In this document: positions 33,603-42,819 of the stretch, one piece after another
Layout of the letters: every line of letters begins with the position of its first letter
Numbering within the stretch: position 1 is the first letter of the stretch
From: Edaphobacter lichenicola
Lineage (GTDB): Bacteria > Acidobacteriota > Terriglobia > Terriglobales > Acidobacteriaceae
Assembly (NCBI RefSeq): GCF_014201315.1
Contig: NZ_JACHDY010000002.1
Span: forward strand, 434,001-498,000
Length of the DNA: 64,000 nucleotides
Reading direction: 5' to 3'
Notes under the pieces: generated by a model
Databases searched by the model: none
Seen by the model: only the letters and a program-made list of their open reading frames with translations
Told to the model about the DNA's origin: nothing
Made by a program: the position numbers and the translations under genes

Positions 33603-34472
33603 ATGGCTACTTCAACAGTAAACGCGAAAGCAAGCGGAACGTTTTCGATCGGCGGAGACCTCCCGGTCCACCGCATGGGATACGGCGCGATGCGCATCAC
33701 CGGCGACGGAATCTGGGGCGCGCCCAAAGATGTCGAAGGCGCAAAAAAAGTCCTGCGACACGCCGTCGAGCTCGGCATCAACTTCATCGACACCGCAGAT
33801 GCCTACGGCCCTGAAGTGAGCGAGCAGCTTATCGGAGAAGCATTGTCTCCCTACGCGAAGGGCGTCGTCATCGCAACCAAAGGCGGCTTGACCAGGCAGG
33901 GACCGAACCAGTGGCTGCCGGTAGGACGTCCCGAGTATCTGACCCAGCAGGTTGAAATGAGCCTGCGCAGGTTGAAAGTCGACCGCATCGACCTCTGGCA
34001 ACTGCACCGCATCGACCCGAAGGTGCCCGTCGAAGAGTCCCTCGGCGCAATCAAAAAACTCCAGGAGCAGGGCAAGATCCGCCACATCGGCCTGAGCGAA
34101 GTAAAGCCTCACGAGATCGACCAGGCTCGCAAGGTCGTTGAGATCGTCAGCGTGCAGAACCAGTACAACATTGGCGATCGTCAGCACGAAGACGTCGTCG
34201 AGTACTGCACCAAACACAAGCTCGCCTTCATCCCCTGGTTCCCAGTAGCGGCGGGCAAACTCGCTCAGCCCGGCGGCAAGCTCGACGCCGCCGCAAAGCG
34301 ACACCACGCGACGGTCTCGCAGCTTTCACTGGCATGGCTGCTCCACCGTTCCCCGGTCATGCTACCCATCCCAGGCACGACTTCGGTACAGCATCTCGAA
34401 GAGAACGTAGCCGCAGCCGATGTAAAGCTGTCCGCCGCCGAGTGGAAAGAGATCCAAGACTCCGCAAAATAA
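33603..34472 (+). CDS. Aldo/keto reductase
   Basis: A 289-aa NADPH-dependent oxidoreductase with a TIM barrel. The catalytic tetrad is intact: Asp and Tyr in DTADAYGPEVSE, Lys in VIATKGGL, His in LWQLHRID. The coenzyme-binding end PIPGTTSVQHLEENVAAA supplies phosphate contacts. It reduces aldehydes or ketones; exact substrate unknown. Four bases separate it from the MBL gene, and 65 bp separate it from the convergent NADH dehydrogenase. Confidence 0.9.
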   Translation: MATSTVNAKASGTFSIGGDLPVHRMGYGAMRITGDGIWGAPKDVEGAKKVLRHAVELGINFIDTADAYGPEVSEQLIGEALSPYAKGVVIATKGGLTRQGPNQWLPVGRPEYLTQQVEMSLRRLKVDRIDLWQLHRIDPKVPVEESLGAIKKLQEQGKIRHIGLSEVKPHEIDQARKVVEIVSVQNQYNIGDRQHEDVVEYCTKHKLAFIPWFPVAAGKLAQPGGKLDAAAKRHHATVSQLSLAWLLHRSPVMLPIPGTTSVQHLEENVAAADVKLSAAEWKEIQDSAK

Positions 34473-34536
34473 CAACGACTCCACCTTTACCGAAAAGAGC
34501 CGCCACCGCGCGGCTCTTTCCATTTCCGCAGCCCGC

Positions 34537-35916
34537 TCAGGTCTTAGGCGAGTTCATATCCAGCGGCTTCGCAGTAACGCCAACAAGGTCCTCCTGCGAG
34601 TTCCACCCCGGCAGCTCCTGCGAGCCCGTGATCAGCCTCGCACCATCGCTGAACGTCAGATACGTCCACGCCCACTGCCGGAAGACGCTAAGCCGATTGC
34701 GAAAGCCGATGAGAAAGAAGATATGAACCACCAGCCAAGTCATCCACGCCGGAAAGCCGCTCCAGTGGGCCTTGAATGGCCATTCGATATTGGCCACCGC
34801 CGCCTTGCGCCCGATCGTAGCCATATCCCCTTTATCGAAGTAGCGAAACTGCTCGTCCCTGCCGCTTCCATCGCTGCCCAGGTCTGCGGCCACCAGCCGG
34901 CCGATACGCTGGGCGGCATAACGGCCCATCTGCATCGCGGGCTGCGCCACACCGGGCACCTGCTTGCCGTCCTGCTCGAAGTGAGCCAGATCGCCACAGA
35001 TAAAGATCTCCGGATGCCCCGGCGGATTCAGATGCCCATCCACAAACACCGCACCGCGCTTGTCGGTCTCAACGCCCAGCATCTTGCCCAGCGGCGAGGC
35101 CTGCACTCCCGCCGCCCACAGCGTCACCACCGCGTCGATGCGTTCTTCGCCGACCATCACATAGCCGGGCTGCACATCGCTGACGTGAGCGCCCGTGCGC
35201 ACCTTCACCTTTAGCTCGGCAAGCTGCTGCAGAGCCTTCTGCTGCAGATCTTCCGGATAGGCCGTAAGAATATGCGGTCCGCCCTCAAGAATAAGAACCT
35301 GCGCCATCGAAGGATCGATGTGACGAAAATCCCGCGTCATGTAAAGCTGCGCAATGTCGCTGATAGCGCCGGCAAGTTCCACCCCGGTCGGGCCGCCGCC
35401 GATGATCACGAAGTTCAAAGCTGGATGTGTTCCCTTCTCCATCATCTGCCGCTCCGCCAGCTCAAAGGCCAGCAGCACCCGCCGGCGAATCTCCGTCGCA
35501 TCTTCGACCGTCTTCAGTCCCGGCGCAAGCTTGGCCCAGTCGTCCCTGCCGAAGTAAGAGTGCGTCGAGCCCGTCGCAAGAATCAGGTAGTCGTACTCAA
35601 GCTGCACGCCAGTCTTCAGAAAAACACGACGCTGTACCAGATCAAAGCCGACAGCCTCATCCATCAGCACATCGACATTCGGATGATCTCGCACGAGCGA
35701 GCGAATCGGCTGCGCAATGTCTGCCGGAGAGAGCACCGCCAACGCCACCTGGTACAGCAGAGGCTGAAACAGATGATAGTTTCTGCGGTCCACCAGAGTA
35801 ACGTCGACCGGAAGTTTGCCCAGAGCCGTCACCGCATTGACCCCGCCAAAGCCACCACCCACAATCACGACTCGCTTTCGTGCAGGTCCGCTTCCTGTTG
35901 CTGCTGATACCGCCAT
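34537..35916 (-). CDS. ndh: Type II NADH dehydrogenase (NDH-2)
   Basis: A 459-aa flavoprotein that passes electrons from NADH to quinone without pumping protons. FAD site VVIVGGGFGGVNAVTAL (about 14-30), NRNYHLFQPLLYQVA motif (Asp-Arg-Arg-Asn-Tyr-His), second nucleotide site VIIGGGPTGVELAGAI (about 165-180), and ICGDLAHFEQDG. The C-terminus has a hydrophobic anchor segment (WLVVHIFFLIGFRNRL). Such enzymes may carry electrons for respiration, including hydrogenase-linked routes, but there is no genetic link here. Single gene. Confidence 0.92.
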   Translation of the reverse strand: MAVSAATGSGPARKRVVIVGGGFGGVNAVTALGKLPVDVTLVDRRNYHLFQPLLYQVALAVLSPADIAQPIRSLVRDHPNVDVLMDEAVGFDLVQRRVFLKTGVQLEYDYLILATGSTHSYFGRDDWAKLAPGLKTVEDATEIRRRVLLAFELAERQMMEKGTHPALNFVIIGGGPTGVELAGAISDIAQLYMTRDFRHIDPSMAQVLILEGGPHILTAYPEDLQQKALQQLAELKVKVRTGAHVSDVQPGYVMVGEERIDAVVTLWAAGVQASPLGKMLGVETDKRGAVFVDGHLNPPGHPEIFICGDLAHFEQDGKQVPGVAQPAMQMGRYAAQRIGRLVAADLGSDGSGRDEQFRYFDKGDMATIGRKAAVANIEWPFKAHWSGFPAWMTWLVVHIFFLIGFRNRLSVFRQWAWTYLTFSDGARLITGSQELPGWNSQEDLVGVTAKPLDMNSPKT

Positions 35917-36048
35917 CGTTCAGGCTCCTCGGTGTGATATGTCCCTTATCTGATGCCGAATTGAGCCGTTCGGCGTTTCCAGAATTTCCTGCTTCCTTCG
36001 ACGATCTTCCCACAAAAGGAGTTACAGAAAAGCGGGGGGAAGAAAAAA

Positions 36049-38991
36049 TCAAGGCTGCTTCTGCAAGGCAAGCGAAAGAAAGCCCTGTGTACCCACACCC
36101 GCAGCGAGGTTCGTCGTCTCGGCGATGCCCACGATCTGCTGCGGAACAACCGTCAACAAACCATTCGCGTCCGAGACAGCAGAAGACTGCGAGGAGGCAA
36201 GCACAGGCGCGATCGGACAACGGCCCCGGCCCGGACACGCCGGTTGCCAGGCGTTCACAGTCTCAAAGATCTGAACCACCGCGCCCCCAACAAGATGAGA
36301 CGCCGTATCCGTAACCTGCAGAACCACCGGCGCGATCGTTCCATTCGCCGAGACACTCTGATTGGCTCCGCTCACCACGATCACGCGCAGGTCCGCAAGG
36401 TCCACGCCCACCGTAGTAAACGAAGCACAGACGTTCGTCCACGCGCAGCCAGACAGCGTCGCCTCAGCACCCGCCGTCAACGGACCAGCCGTCGCAACTG
36501 TCTGCGCGATCCCCTGCGAGTTCACCGCAGAGCTGGCCGGCGCCACCGAGACCGCACCCGAAGTCGTCTGCCAGCCAACCGCCACCCCTGCCGTCGAGGC
36601 AAAGTTATCGCTCACGCTGATCTGTGGCGTCCATGCAAAGGTTGCGGCCGCCGCAATGTACTCCATCGCCTGCACCGCGGTCGCCGTCTGCACCCGCGCC
36701 GCCGCCGTGAAGGAAGCAACCGCCGTGCCATCGACTCCGGCCGCCTGCAGCGTAATCGCACCCGCGCTCAGCGGAGTCACCAGCGTCGATGCCATGCCGT
36801 TCGCGTCCGTGTAGACGGTGCAACTGGCCGCGCCACAAGCGGCGAACTGCACCGTGCCGACGGTCGCAGTAAACGTGACAGCCTCGCCCATCACTGGAGT
36901 CGCCCCATCGCCGTCCAGCACCCTCACCACAAACGGCGTCGCAGCACTCACCCCAACCTCCACCTGGCCCGACGGCGCACTCACCAGGCTGAGCACAGGC
37001 ACCGGCGCAGAATAGCTCAGCGCCTGCGTCATCACCGTCGTCCCCCCGGTTGACAGATCCGTCACCACCACATCAGCCACCAGCGCGGTCGTCGAGCCCA
37101 GAGCATGAATCGAAGGCGCCGTAGCCACAATCGTGTTTGCAGTCCAGCTCGAAACCGTGGCCGCAACCCCATTCACCGTGACCGTATTCCCCGTGCGAAA
37201 GCCCATCCCGGTGATTGTGACCGTCCCTCCCGCCGCACTGACCGTGGCCGGGCTCAACGAGTCTGCGTAGAGCACGCGAGCTCTATAGTTGAAGTCAGGC
37301 CGTCCGTCTCCGCGCTGATCGGCGATCGCTATTCGTAACTGATCCGGTTGCGTAAAGGAGGTCCCCAGTGTGGTCATGCCGTTACTCTCGCCGTTGAAGG
37401 CCTCTTCCGTACCGGCAACCCCAGGCAGAGAGCCCAGCGCATCGGTCGCGTTCCATACGCCAATCACCGGCATCGCCTTTACGCTGCTTGCGAACCCCTG
37501 CTCATCCTCCGCCGTCACCTCAACGGTCAACGAGCGATTGGCTTTGACCGAGAGCGAAGACCAGGCAGAGTGCCCATACCCGCAAAGCTGATCCTGCCAC
37601 CATCCCTGCGCCGGCACTGCCGCGGGTGCAGCCTCCGTTCCGTCCGCGCCAGAGTTGCAGGCGGTCACTGGATTGTCGGTCGCCCAATCAAAATACGCTT
37701 GCGTGTAGCTGCCGTAGAGTCCTTCAGTAAGCACCGGGTCCGAGCCAGAGGGCGCCACGGTATTGGCGATGTAAGGTCCCACCGCGTATTGCCCCGTATA
37801 CAGCGGATTGACAGGTTCGGTCTCTAGAATCAGTTGCTGCCAGCTGCCGGGAAGCATCGGTATTCGTTGAATCAAGGTATACCCCTGGTACCAGGAGTCC
37901 TGGGTCCCCTGACTCCCTGCCATCGACGAATCCTTACCCGTGACCGGGTTGCCATTCGATTGACGATAGAACGAACCCGAGACTCCAGAGGCGACATACC
38001 AGTCTTCGATCTTCGACGGCAAGGTGAACTGCGCCCAACGACGTACGACTACGTTCACCCCCTGCATCCCCTCTACGCCGGGAAAGTTCAGATGACCGTT
38101 AAGCTCATTCGCATTCAGCAGGCTATCCATCTTCCCCGGACCCGCCTGCCCTTGAGCGATAAAGTAAAGTTCCGCCAGGGCCGACAGGTCATCCGGCCGC
38201 AAGGTAAACGGCTGCGGCATGCACTGGTAGGTGTATGGGCCGCAGATGATATCGATCGGATGCATCACCGGCCAGTACAGCGCCTGGTTGGCAGTAGGTT
38301 GCGGGCTGTCGGTAAAGACGTTGTCATTGGTCTGCGACCACCCCAGGCCAAGCACGCGGCCAAACGCCCGCATCAACTGATACTGCAACTGCATCTGCTG
38401 CTGAGGAGCAGGCCCGGTGCACCGGCCATTGAGGATGAGAATCGCGTGCTGAATGAATCCAGTCGGCACAATCGAATCGACGCTCTCGGTCACTCCATTC
38501 TGCCGACATCCCGAAGGGTCGCTCGCTCCATTGCCCAGCAAAAGATCCGTGATCGAACCATCACTGTCGTAGATCACGGCAATCTGCTTGGCCAGGTAGT
38601 TGCCGCTCTCGACATCCGCCGGAAAGATCGGCCCATTCGCCCCAAGAAAAGCATTGGCTCCGCTCACATGCTCATCCAGAGCACCGCCCTGCGCCAGCAC
38701 CAGGCTCGCCGTCGGAACATTCCACACCCCCGCCGCAGCAGCCACAAGAGCATCCGCAGCCGCGTGGTTCACACTCGAGCTCAAATCGCCGGGGTCCGTG
38801 AAATAAAGCGGCTGCTTCGTGTACCAGACCACAGGAACCCCGGACGTCGTAAAGTACGGTGGCCCAGTCACCCAGCGCGGCCCTCCGGCCCAAACCGTCG
38901 CCGCACTCGCGAACCAGAAGATCGCCAGTGTGCAAAGCGCTTGCAGTCGTATCCCGGATCTAGTTCGTGAGCTGGCGTCAGGGCGTGACAT
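36049..38991 (-). CDS. Large secreted protein: decayed matrixin-like, IPT/TIG and Ig-like domains
   Basis: A 980-aa exported protein with a signal anchor (LQALCTLAIFWFASAATVWAG, about 15-36). The N-terminal half resembles a matrixin-type metalloprotease, but where HExxHxxGxxH is expected it reads MRAFGRVLGLGWSQTN, with all three zinc His replaced. Residues about 590-665 form an IPT/TIG domain (ALSPATVSAAGGTVTITGMGFRTGNTVTVNGV), followed by invasin-like Ig domains. The start overlaps the stop of the gene before it by 14 bases. Likely a surface binding protein derived from a protease. Confidence 0.82.
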   Translation of the reverse strand: MSRPDASSRTRSGIRLQALCTLAIFWFASAATVWAGGPRWVTGPPYFTTSGVPVVWYTKQPLYFTDPGDLSSSVNHAAADALVAAAAGVWNVPTASLVLAQGGALDEHVSGANAFLGANGPIFPADVESGNYLAKQIAVIYDSDGSITDLLLGNGASDPSGCRQNGVTESVDSIVPTGFIQHAILILNGRCTGPAPQQQMQLQYQLMRAFGRVLGLGWSQTNDNVFTDSPQPTANQALYWPVMHPIDIICGPYTYQCMPQPFTLRPDDLSALAELYFIAQGQAGPGKMDSLLNANELNGHLNFPGVEGMQGVNVVVRRWAQFTLPSKIEDWYVASGVSGSFYRQSNGNPVTGKDSSMAGSQGTQDSWYQGYTLIQRIPMLPGSWQQLILETEPVNPLYTGQYAVGPYIANTVAPSGSDPVLTEGLYGSYTQAYFDWATDNPVTACNSGADGTEAAPAAVPAQGWWQDQLCGYGHSAWSSLSVKANRSLTVEVTAEDEQGFASSVKAMPVIGVWNATDALGSLPGVAGTEEAFNGESNGMTTLGTSFTQPDQLRIAIADQRGDGRPDFNYRARVLYADSLSPATVSAAGGTVTITGMGFRTGNTVTVNGVAATVSSWTANTIVATAPSIHALGSTTALVADVVVTDLSTGGTTVMTQALSYSAPVPVLSLVSAPSGQVEVGVSAATPFVVRVLDGDGATPVMGEAVTFTATVGTVQFAACGAASCTVYTDANGMASTLVTPLSAGAITLQAAGVDGTAVASFTAAARVQTATAVQAMEYIAAAATFAWTPQISVSDNFASTAGVAVGWQTTSGAVSVAPASSAVNSQGIAQTVATAGPLTAGAEATLSGCAWTNVCASFTTVGVDLADLRVIVVSGANQSVSANGTIAPVVLQVTDTASHLVGGAVVQIFETVNAWQPACPGRGRCPIAPVLASSQSSAVSDANGLLTVVPQQIVGIAETTNLAAGVGTQGFLSLALQKQP

Positions 38992-39802
38992 GCTGCGCCT
39001 TCTGCCACGAGGTCAACAGCCCCAGCACCGCATCCACCGAGGCCTGCTGCGCGGGGACCGACGCATCCGCCGCACTGGTGTACCCCAGCGGCAGAACCAT
39101 CGACACCTCGCTGGCGCCCGATCCCGCCGCGACCACCTGCCCGGCCTGCCGCTCGGTCGTACCCAGCTGAGAGAAGGTATTCGCGTGCTCAACCGGCTCG
39201 CTGCGGTAAGAGACCGTCCGCCGCAACCTCGCGCCCAGCCAGCGAAGGTCGACAAACGGCAACGAAGGCGGACCCCCCGCACTCTCCGCTACGGCACTCT
39301 CCGCTACGGCATTCTCCGCCACGGCACCCGTCGTCCCTGAACCCGCCACCACTGGACCCGCCGCCGCGCTCTGGCGAATCGGGATCGCTCCATCAAGTCC
39401 CCCAACCGGCGAACTCATCCCACCCGCGCTCGGAGCATGCAGCAGCATCAACAAGCGCTGCCCCACGCGATATCGCTGACCGCCGCCGGCCCAAAGTCCG
39501 CCCCACTCCCGCAAAACATAAGGTTCGCCGGCTCTGCACCCAAGAATCGCCCGATCGACGCGAAAGTCGACCTCGACGATCCCCGACGCCGGCCCGGCAC
39601 CGCCGGGAAGACGCACCGCCAGCACCTGCCCCATGAAGATGACGCCTGCCCGGTCCGACATCTCGTGCAGCACATCTGTAACGGTCTGCGATCCTGCAGA
39701 GGACGCCGTCTCACCCCAGGCCATCGAAGCCGCCAGCAGCGCAGCCACCGCAAGGGCGCGCAGCCGAAAAAAAACTCGCAGCATTCCAGCCATGCAGACC
39801 AT
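38978..39802 (-). CDS. Secreted hypothetical protein, coupled to the matrixin-like gene
   Basis: A 274-aa protein with a signal peptide (about 7-30: MLRVFFRLRALAVAALLAASMAWGE). ATG 39802 has GGAGGG five bases upstream. The middle holds VTDVLHEMSDRAGVIFMGQVLAVRLPG and a beta-rich VEVDFRVDRAILG. Residues about 158-175 form a short tandem AVAESAVAES. The C-terminus has ASEVSMVLPLGYT. It overlaps the next gene by 14 bases, implying coexpression and joint action at the cell surface. No named family recognised. Confidence 0.75.
   Translation of the reverse strand: MVCMAGMLRVFFRLRALAVAALLAASMAWGETASSAGSQTVTDVLHEMSDRAGVIFMGQVLAVRLPGGAGPASGIVEVDFRVDRAILGCRAGEPYVLREWGGLWAGGGQRYRVGQRLLMLLHAPSAGGMSSPVGGLDGAIPIRQSAAAGPVVAGSGTTGAVAENAVAESAVAESAGGPPSLPFVDLRWLGARLRRTVSYRSEPVEHANTFSQLGTTERQAGQVVAAGSGASEVSMVLPLGYTSAADASVPAQQASVDAVLGLLTSWQKAQHVTP
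39279..39323. repeat. Three 15-bp tandem units in coding sequence
   Basis: GCACTCTCCGCTACG occurs twice, then a third unit with two or three changes follows, in frame within the 38978-39802 gene. They encode the AVAES pentapeptide repeats. Likely recent slippage. Confidence 0.7.
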
Positions 39803-39890
39803 CCCGTCCCTCCGCCCTCTCCCTGTTCTTCGTCAGGAGAGTCACGTTACGAACGGGTGTCCTGTTTTCGGACACTGCGCCACCCCGCAG

Positions 39891-40091
39891 TTAGATCTCC
39901 GGGTAGAAGTCGAAGAACGCGTCGATGCTCATCCGCAGTTGCGCCTCGATCTCCTCCCGGCTGCCCTCCAGCACATGCAGCGTCACATGTGCCTCGTTGC
40001 CGTTCTTCAGGGTTACGGGCGCCTCGCCCACCGATGCGATCTCATCCGCAGGTAACAGCCTCATTCCATACACAAGGGTCAGGTTTGCCAT
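39891..40091 (-). CDS. Small hypothetical protein (66 aa)
   Basis: The start MANLTLVYGMRLLPADEI at 40091 gives a compact acidic protein ending IDAFFDFYPEI. It has alternating strands (APVTLKNGNEAHVTLHVLEG) and a helix (SREEIEAQLRMSIDAFF), a plausible small alpha/beta fold. No signal peptide or metal site. Upstream in-frame codons to 40196 look non-coding. It is divergent from trxB with about 85 bp between. Family not recognised. Confidence 0.6.
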   Translation of the reverse strand: MANLTLVYGMRLLPADEIASVGEAPVTLKNGNEAHVTLHVLEGSREEIEAQLRMSIDAFFDFYPEI

Positions 40092-40175
40092 AGTCTCAAT
40101 TGTTTCACTAATCCCGCCAAAAACCCCGCTTTGCATCTTTTCCGTCCGTGGCGCATTTACACTAGTGGAGCTTAT

Positions 40176-41129
40176 ATGCCCGAAAACATAACGCACGACA
40201 CTGTCATCCTCGGTTCAGGCTGCGCCGGACTCACCGCTGCCATCTACACCGCGCGCGCCAACCTCAAGCCGCTCGTCCTCGAAGGACACGAGCCCGGCGG
40301 CCAGCTCTCCATCACCACCCTGGTTGAAAACTTTCCCGGCTGGCCCGAGGGCGTCCAGGGCCCCGAGCTCATCGAGAACATGAAGAAGCAGTCCATCCGC
40401 TTCGGAGCCGAACTCCGCCTCGCCCACCTCAGCTCCATCGACCTCACCAAACGTCCCTTCGCCCTCAACCTCGGCAAGGAGACCATCCACACCCGCACCC
40501 TCATCATCGCCTCCGGTGCCAGCGCCCGCTGGCTGAATCTCCCCTCCGAGCAGGCCCTCATCGGCCACGGCGTCACCTCCTGCGCCACCTGCGACGGCTT
40601 CTTCGCCTCAGGCAAAGAGATCGCCGTCATCGGCGGCGGCGACACCGCCATGGAAGAGGCTCTCTTCCTCACCCGCTTCGCCTCCAAGGTCACCATCCTC
40701 AACCGCAGCGAGAAGTTCCGCGCCTCCAAGATCATGCTCGACCGCGCCATGGCTCACCCCAACATCCGCTTCCTCTCCAGCACCGTCGTCGAAGAGGTCC
40801 TCGGCGTAGACGAGAAGGACGTCAAGGGCCTCCGCGTCAAAAACCAGCTCTCCGGCGAGCAGTATGTTCTGCCCGTCGCCTTCATGTTCCTCGCCATCGG
40901 CCACATCCCCAACGCCGAAGCCTTCCGCGGTATGATCGACCTCGATCCAGAGGGCTACATCCAGACGCGCAACAACGTCTTCACCACCCTCAACGGCGAG
41001 ATCATCCCCGGCGTCTTCGCCTGCGGAGACATTCAGGACCGCCGCTACCGCCAGGCCATCACCGCCGCCGGCTCCGGCTGCATGGCCGCCCTCGAGGTCG
41101 AAAAGTACCTCGAAGAACACGGCAGATAA
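40176..41129 (+). CDS. trxB: Thioredoxin reductase TrxB-like
   Basis: A 317-aa FAD/NADPH flavoprotein that reduces thioredoxin. FAD site VILGSGCAGLTAAIYTARA (about 9-27), redox disulfide SCATCDGF (CATC, about 136-139), NADPH site VIGGGDTAMEEALFL (about 152-166), and GVFACGDIQDRRYRQAITAAGSG near the end. The start at 40176 (MPENITHD) fits the normal length; the in-frame extension upstream is discarded. Followed 52 bp later by an unknown membrane gene. Cytosolic. Confidence 0.95.
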   Translation: MPENITHDTVILGSGCAGLTAAIYTARANLKPLVLEGHEPGGQLSITTLVENFPGWPEGVQGPELIENMKKQSIRFGAELRLAHLSSIDLTKRPFALNLGKETIHTRTLIIASGASARWLNLPSEQALIGHGVTSCATCDGFFASGKEIAVIGGGDTAMEEALFLTRFASKVTILNRSEKFRASKIMLDRAMAHPNIRFLSSTVVEEVLGVDEKDVKGLRVKNQLSGEQYVLPVAFMFLAIGHIPNAEAFRGMIDLDPEGYIQTRNNVFTTLNGEIIPGVFACGDIQDRRYRQAITAAGSGCMAALEVEKYLEEHGR

Positions 41130-41181
41130 ACCATCAACCGGGAATTGACCCGCCCCCAAACCCCCTGCGAAACTCAGCCCT

Positions 41182-41895
41182 ATGCAATACAGCGGCAAGG
41201 TCGAATATGCTCAGCAGCGAAAGATACGCGAACGCAACACCGCACTCTACCGGCTCGCCCACTGGCCCATCTGGATCTGGGTCTTCTTCCTCGCCCCCGG
41301 CCCGCTGACCTTCTCCCTCTTCGCCCACGGCTTCGGACGCGGCAACCTCGCATGGCTCATCGCCGTCCTGATCGGCACCGGCATCGCCGCCCTCCGCGGC
41401 AGCCTCCCCGGCTCCGAGCCGCGCCCCTACATCCTCCGCTTCGACGAGGACAAACCCAACCCCCTCTATCGCCGCGTCTGCTACACCTTCGCCTGGAGCG
41501 CCGTCCTCACCTTCGCCCTCCTCAACCTGAGCGGACTCCTCCTCGCTGCAGCCACCGGCCACTGGTACATGCAGCAGATCTACCACTACGCTTACTTCCC
41601 TCTCTGCGGAACCATCCTGCTCTTAGGCACGATAGGCGTACTGCCGCGCGTCCGGCCCTCCACCAAAGGCGAAGGCACAGAGCGCCGCTACTTCTACGGC
41701 TCCGTCTGGGCCGTCACCATCTCGCAGGCGCTTCTCCTCGCCTTCTGGAAGACCCTCCCCGAAACCCGCGCAGCCAGCCTCACCAAACTAGCCATCTTCG
41801 TCTGCTCTCTCCTCCTCCTGGGCTTCGCCGCCTACCGAGGCGCTCTCCCCCGCACCCGCCCCATCGTTCCAGGCGAACTAATGGTCGCCGACTAA
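41182..41895 (+). CDS. Multi-pass membrane protein of unknown function
   Basis: A 237-aa protein with about six hydrophobic segments (about 28-50, 54-70, 97-120, 127-150, 166-185, 198-215). It has a soluble N-terminal helix MQYSGKVEYAQQRKIRERN. Polar loop FDEDKPNPLYRR around 90-102. No transporter or enzyme motif recognised. It follows trxB by 52 bp on the same strand. Function unknown. Confidence 0.7.
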   Translation: MQYSGKVEYAQQRKIRERNTALYRLAHWPIWIWVFFLAPGPLTFSLFAHGFGRGNLAWLIAVLIGTGIAALRGSLPGSEPRPYILRFDEDKPNPLYRRVCYTFAWSAVLTFALLNLSGLLLAAATGHWYMQQIYHYAYFPLCGTILLLGTIGVLPRVRPSTKGEGTERRYFYGSVWAVTISQALLLAFWKTLPETRAASLTKLAIFVCSLLLLGFAAYRGALPRTRPIVPGELMVAD

Positions 41896-42217
41896 AACTC
41901 CCCAACCAACATATTTTTGAAGCCTGATTCTCATGCCGTTCCGCATGGCTTGCTTGTCATTCCGTAATGGGGTGGAGGAATCTGCTTTTTCGGATCCGTA
42001 ACAATCCCTGAGCACCCCACGAGGCCATCATCCTGAGCAAGTGGCTCACGAGGCTGCTCAAAAGTCTGTTTTGCTCAAGGGCGCGGCTTCAGCCGTGCCG
42101 CAAGAGGCTTGGTTGCATTGCGGCTCTAGACGCTGAGGTCGCCTTTCGTCCCGGAGTGTCGAAGGATCTCGGATGGACATGGCTCTCAACACGGCAGGCT
42201 CCCGCAAATCGCGCCAA
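41896..42217. other. Intergenic stretch, no gene seen
   Basis: No coding frame of good composition. It contains a hairpin at 42080-42099 (stem GGC/CGGCT against AGCCG/GCC) and phrases such as ATCCTGAGC and TCGAAGGATC that recur in intergenic DNA of this group (memory-based). Possibly the remains of a mobile or repeat element. Confidence 0.4.
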
Positions 42218-42433
42218 CTAGATCACGCCATCCCGGTAGAACTGGTCAGCTTCTTCTTCATCGCAGAACCAACCTGCCGCACCTCGATGCATCCTCTGTT
42301 TGGCCATCTTGCGGCCACAGAACATACACTTGCCGATTGCTGTGCTGTCCGCCGGAAACAGGACACCTTTGAACTCCTGCCATCGTTCCTGGCAGGCGCC
42401 TACCGGGTCAGCAGTCGCGGCGAGTGCAAACAT
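42218..42433 (-). CDS. Possible small zinc-ribbon protein (71 aa)
   Basis: The start MFALAATADPVGA at 42433 leads to CMFCGRKMAKQRMHRGAAGWFCDEEEADQFYRDG. The CxxC and later Cys with charged helix resemble a treble-clef or ribbon zinc finger; the fourth ligand may be His. The frame from TTG 42445 is an alternative. A plus-strand frame covers the same bases but lacks such features. Isolated, no obvious operon. Moderately uncertain. Confidence 0.45.
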   Translation of the reverse strand: MFALAATADPVGACQERWQEFKGVLFPADSTAIGKCMFCGRKMAKQRMHRGAAGWFCDEEEADQFYRDGVI

Positions 42434-42819
42434 CTTTCTCAACAAGGCAGGCTCCGATCTGCTACAAGTCCCACTGCGGGGAAAGGGATTACATGGCTAT
42501 TCGACGGGTGAATAGTACACCCGGACTGGCCGCGCGTCACCCCAACAGCGTAAGCGACGCCCGATAGCGACTTAGGTCTTCGGCTCCGCGTTGGTCTTCT
42601 TCTGCTGCGCTCCTTGGTTATAGTTCCAGGTCTGGACCTGGTGGAATAACACCGGCGTAACTTCGGGGCGGTAAACATCGAATCTCTTCCACGGTTATCG
42701 GCTGGCGAGAGTCGACAGGATAGGAACGCGCAGTAGATTCCGTCGCCCTCACGTTTTTGTGCAACACCCTCCTTCAGGCCAGACAGTATGCTGGAGGTTC
42801 AGAGTCCCGATCCAACCCC
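42434..42819. other. Intergenic stretch, no gene seen
   Basis: About 390 bp with no convincing coding frame, RNA gene or terminator. A short minus-strand frame (42439-42678) is Arg/Ser-rich and looks like non-coding translation. It should hold the promoter of the following ATPase gene. Confidence 0.4.

Noticed and set aside
37834..38970. 378-aa plus-strand open frame opposite the matrixin-like gene
   Set aside because: Arg-rich composition without motifs; coding evidence is on the other strand.
42439..42678. 79-aa minus-strand open frame
   Set aside because: Arg/Ser-rich, no ribosome site or motif; reads like non-coding DNA.
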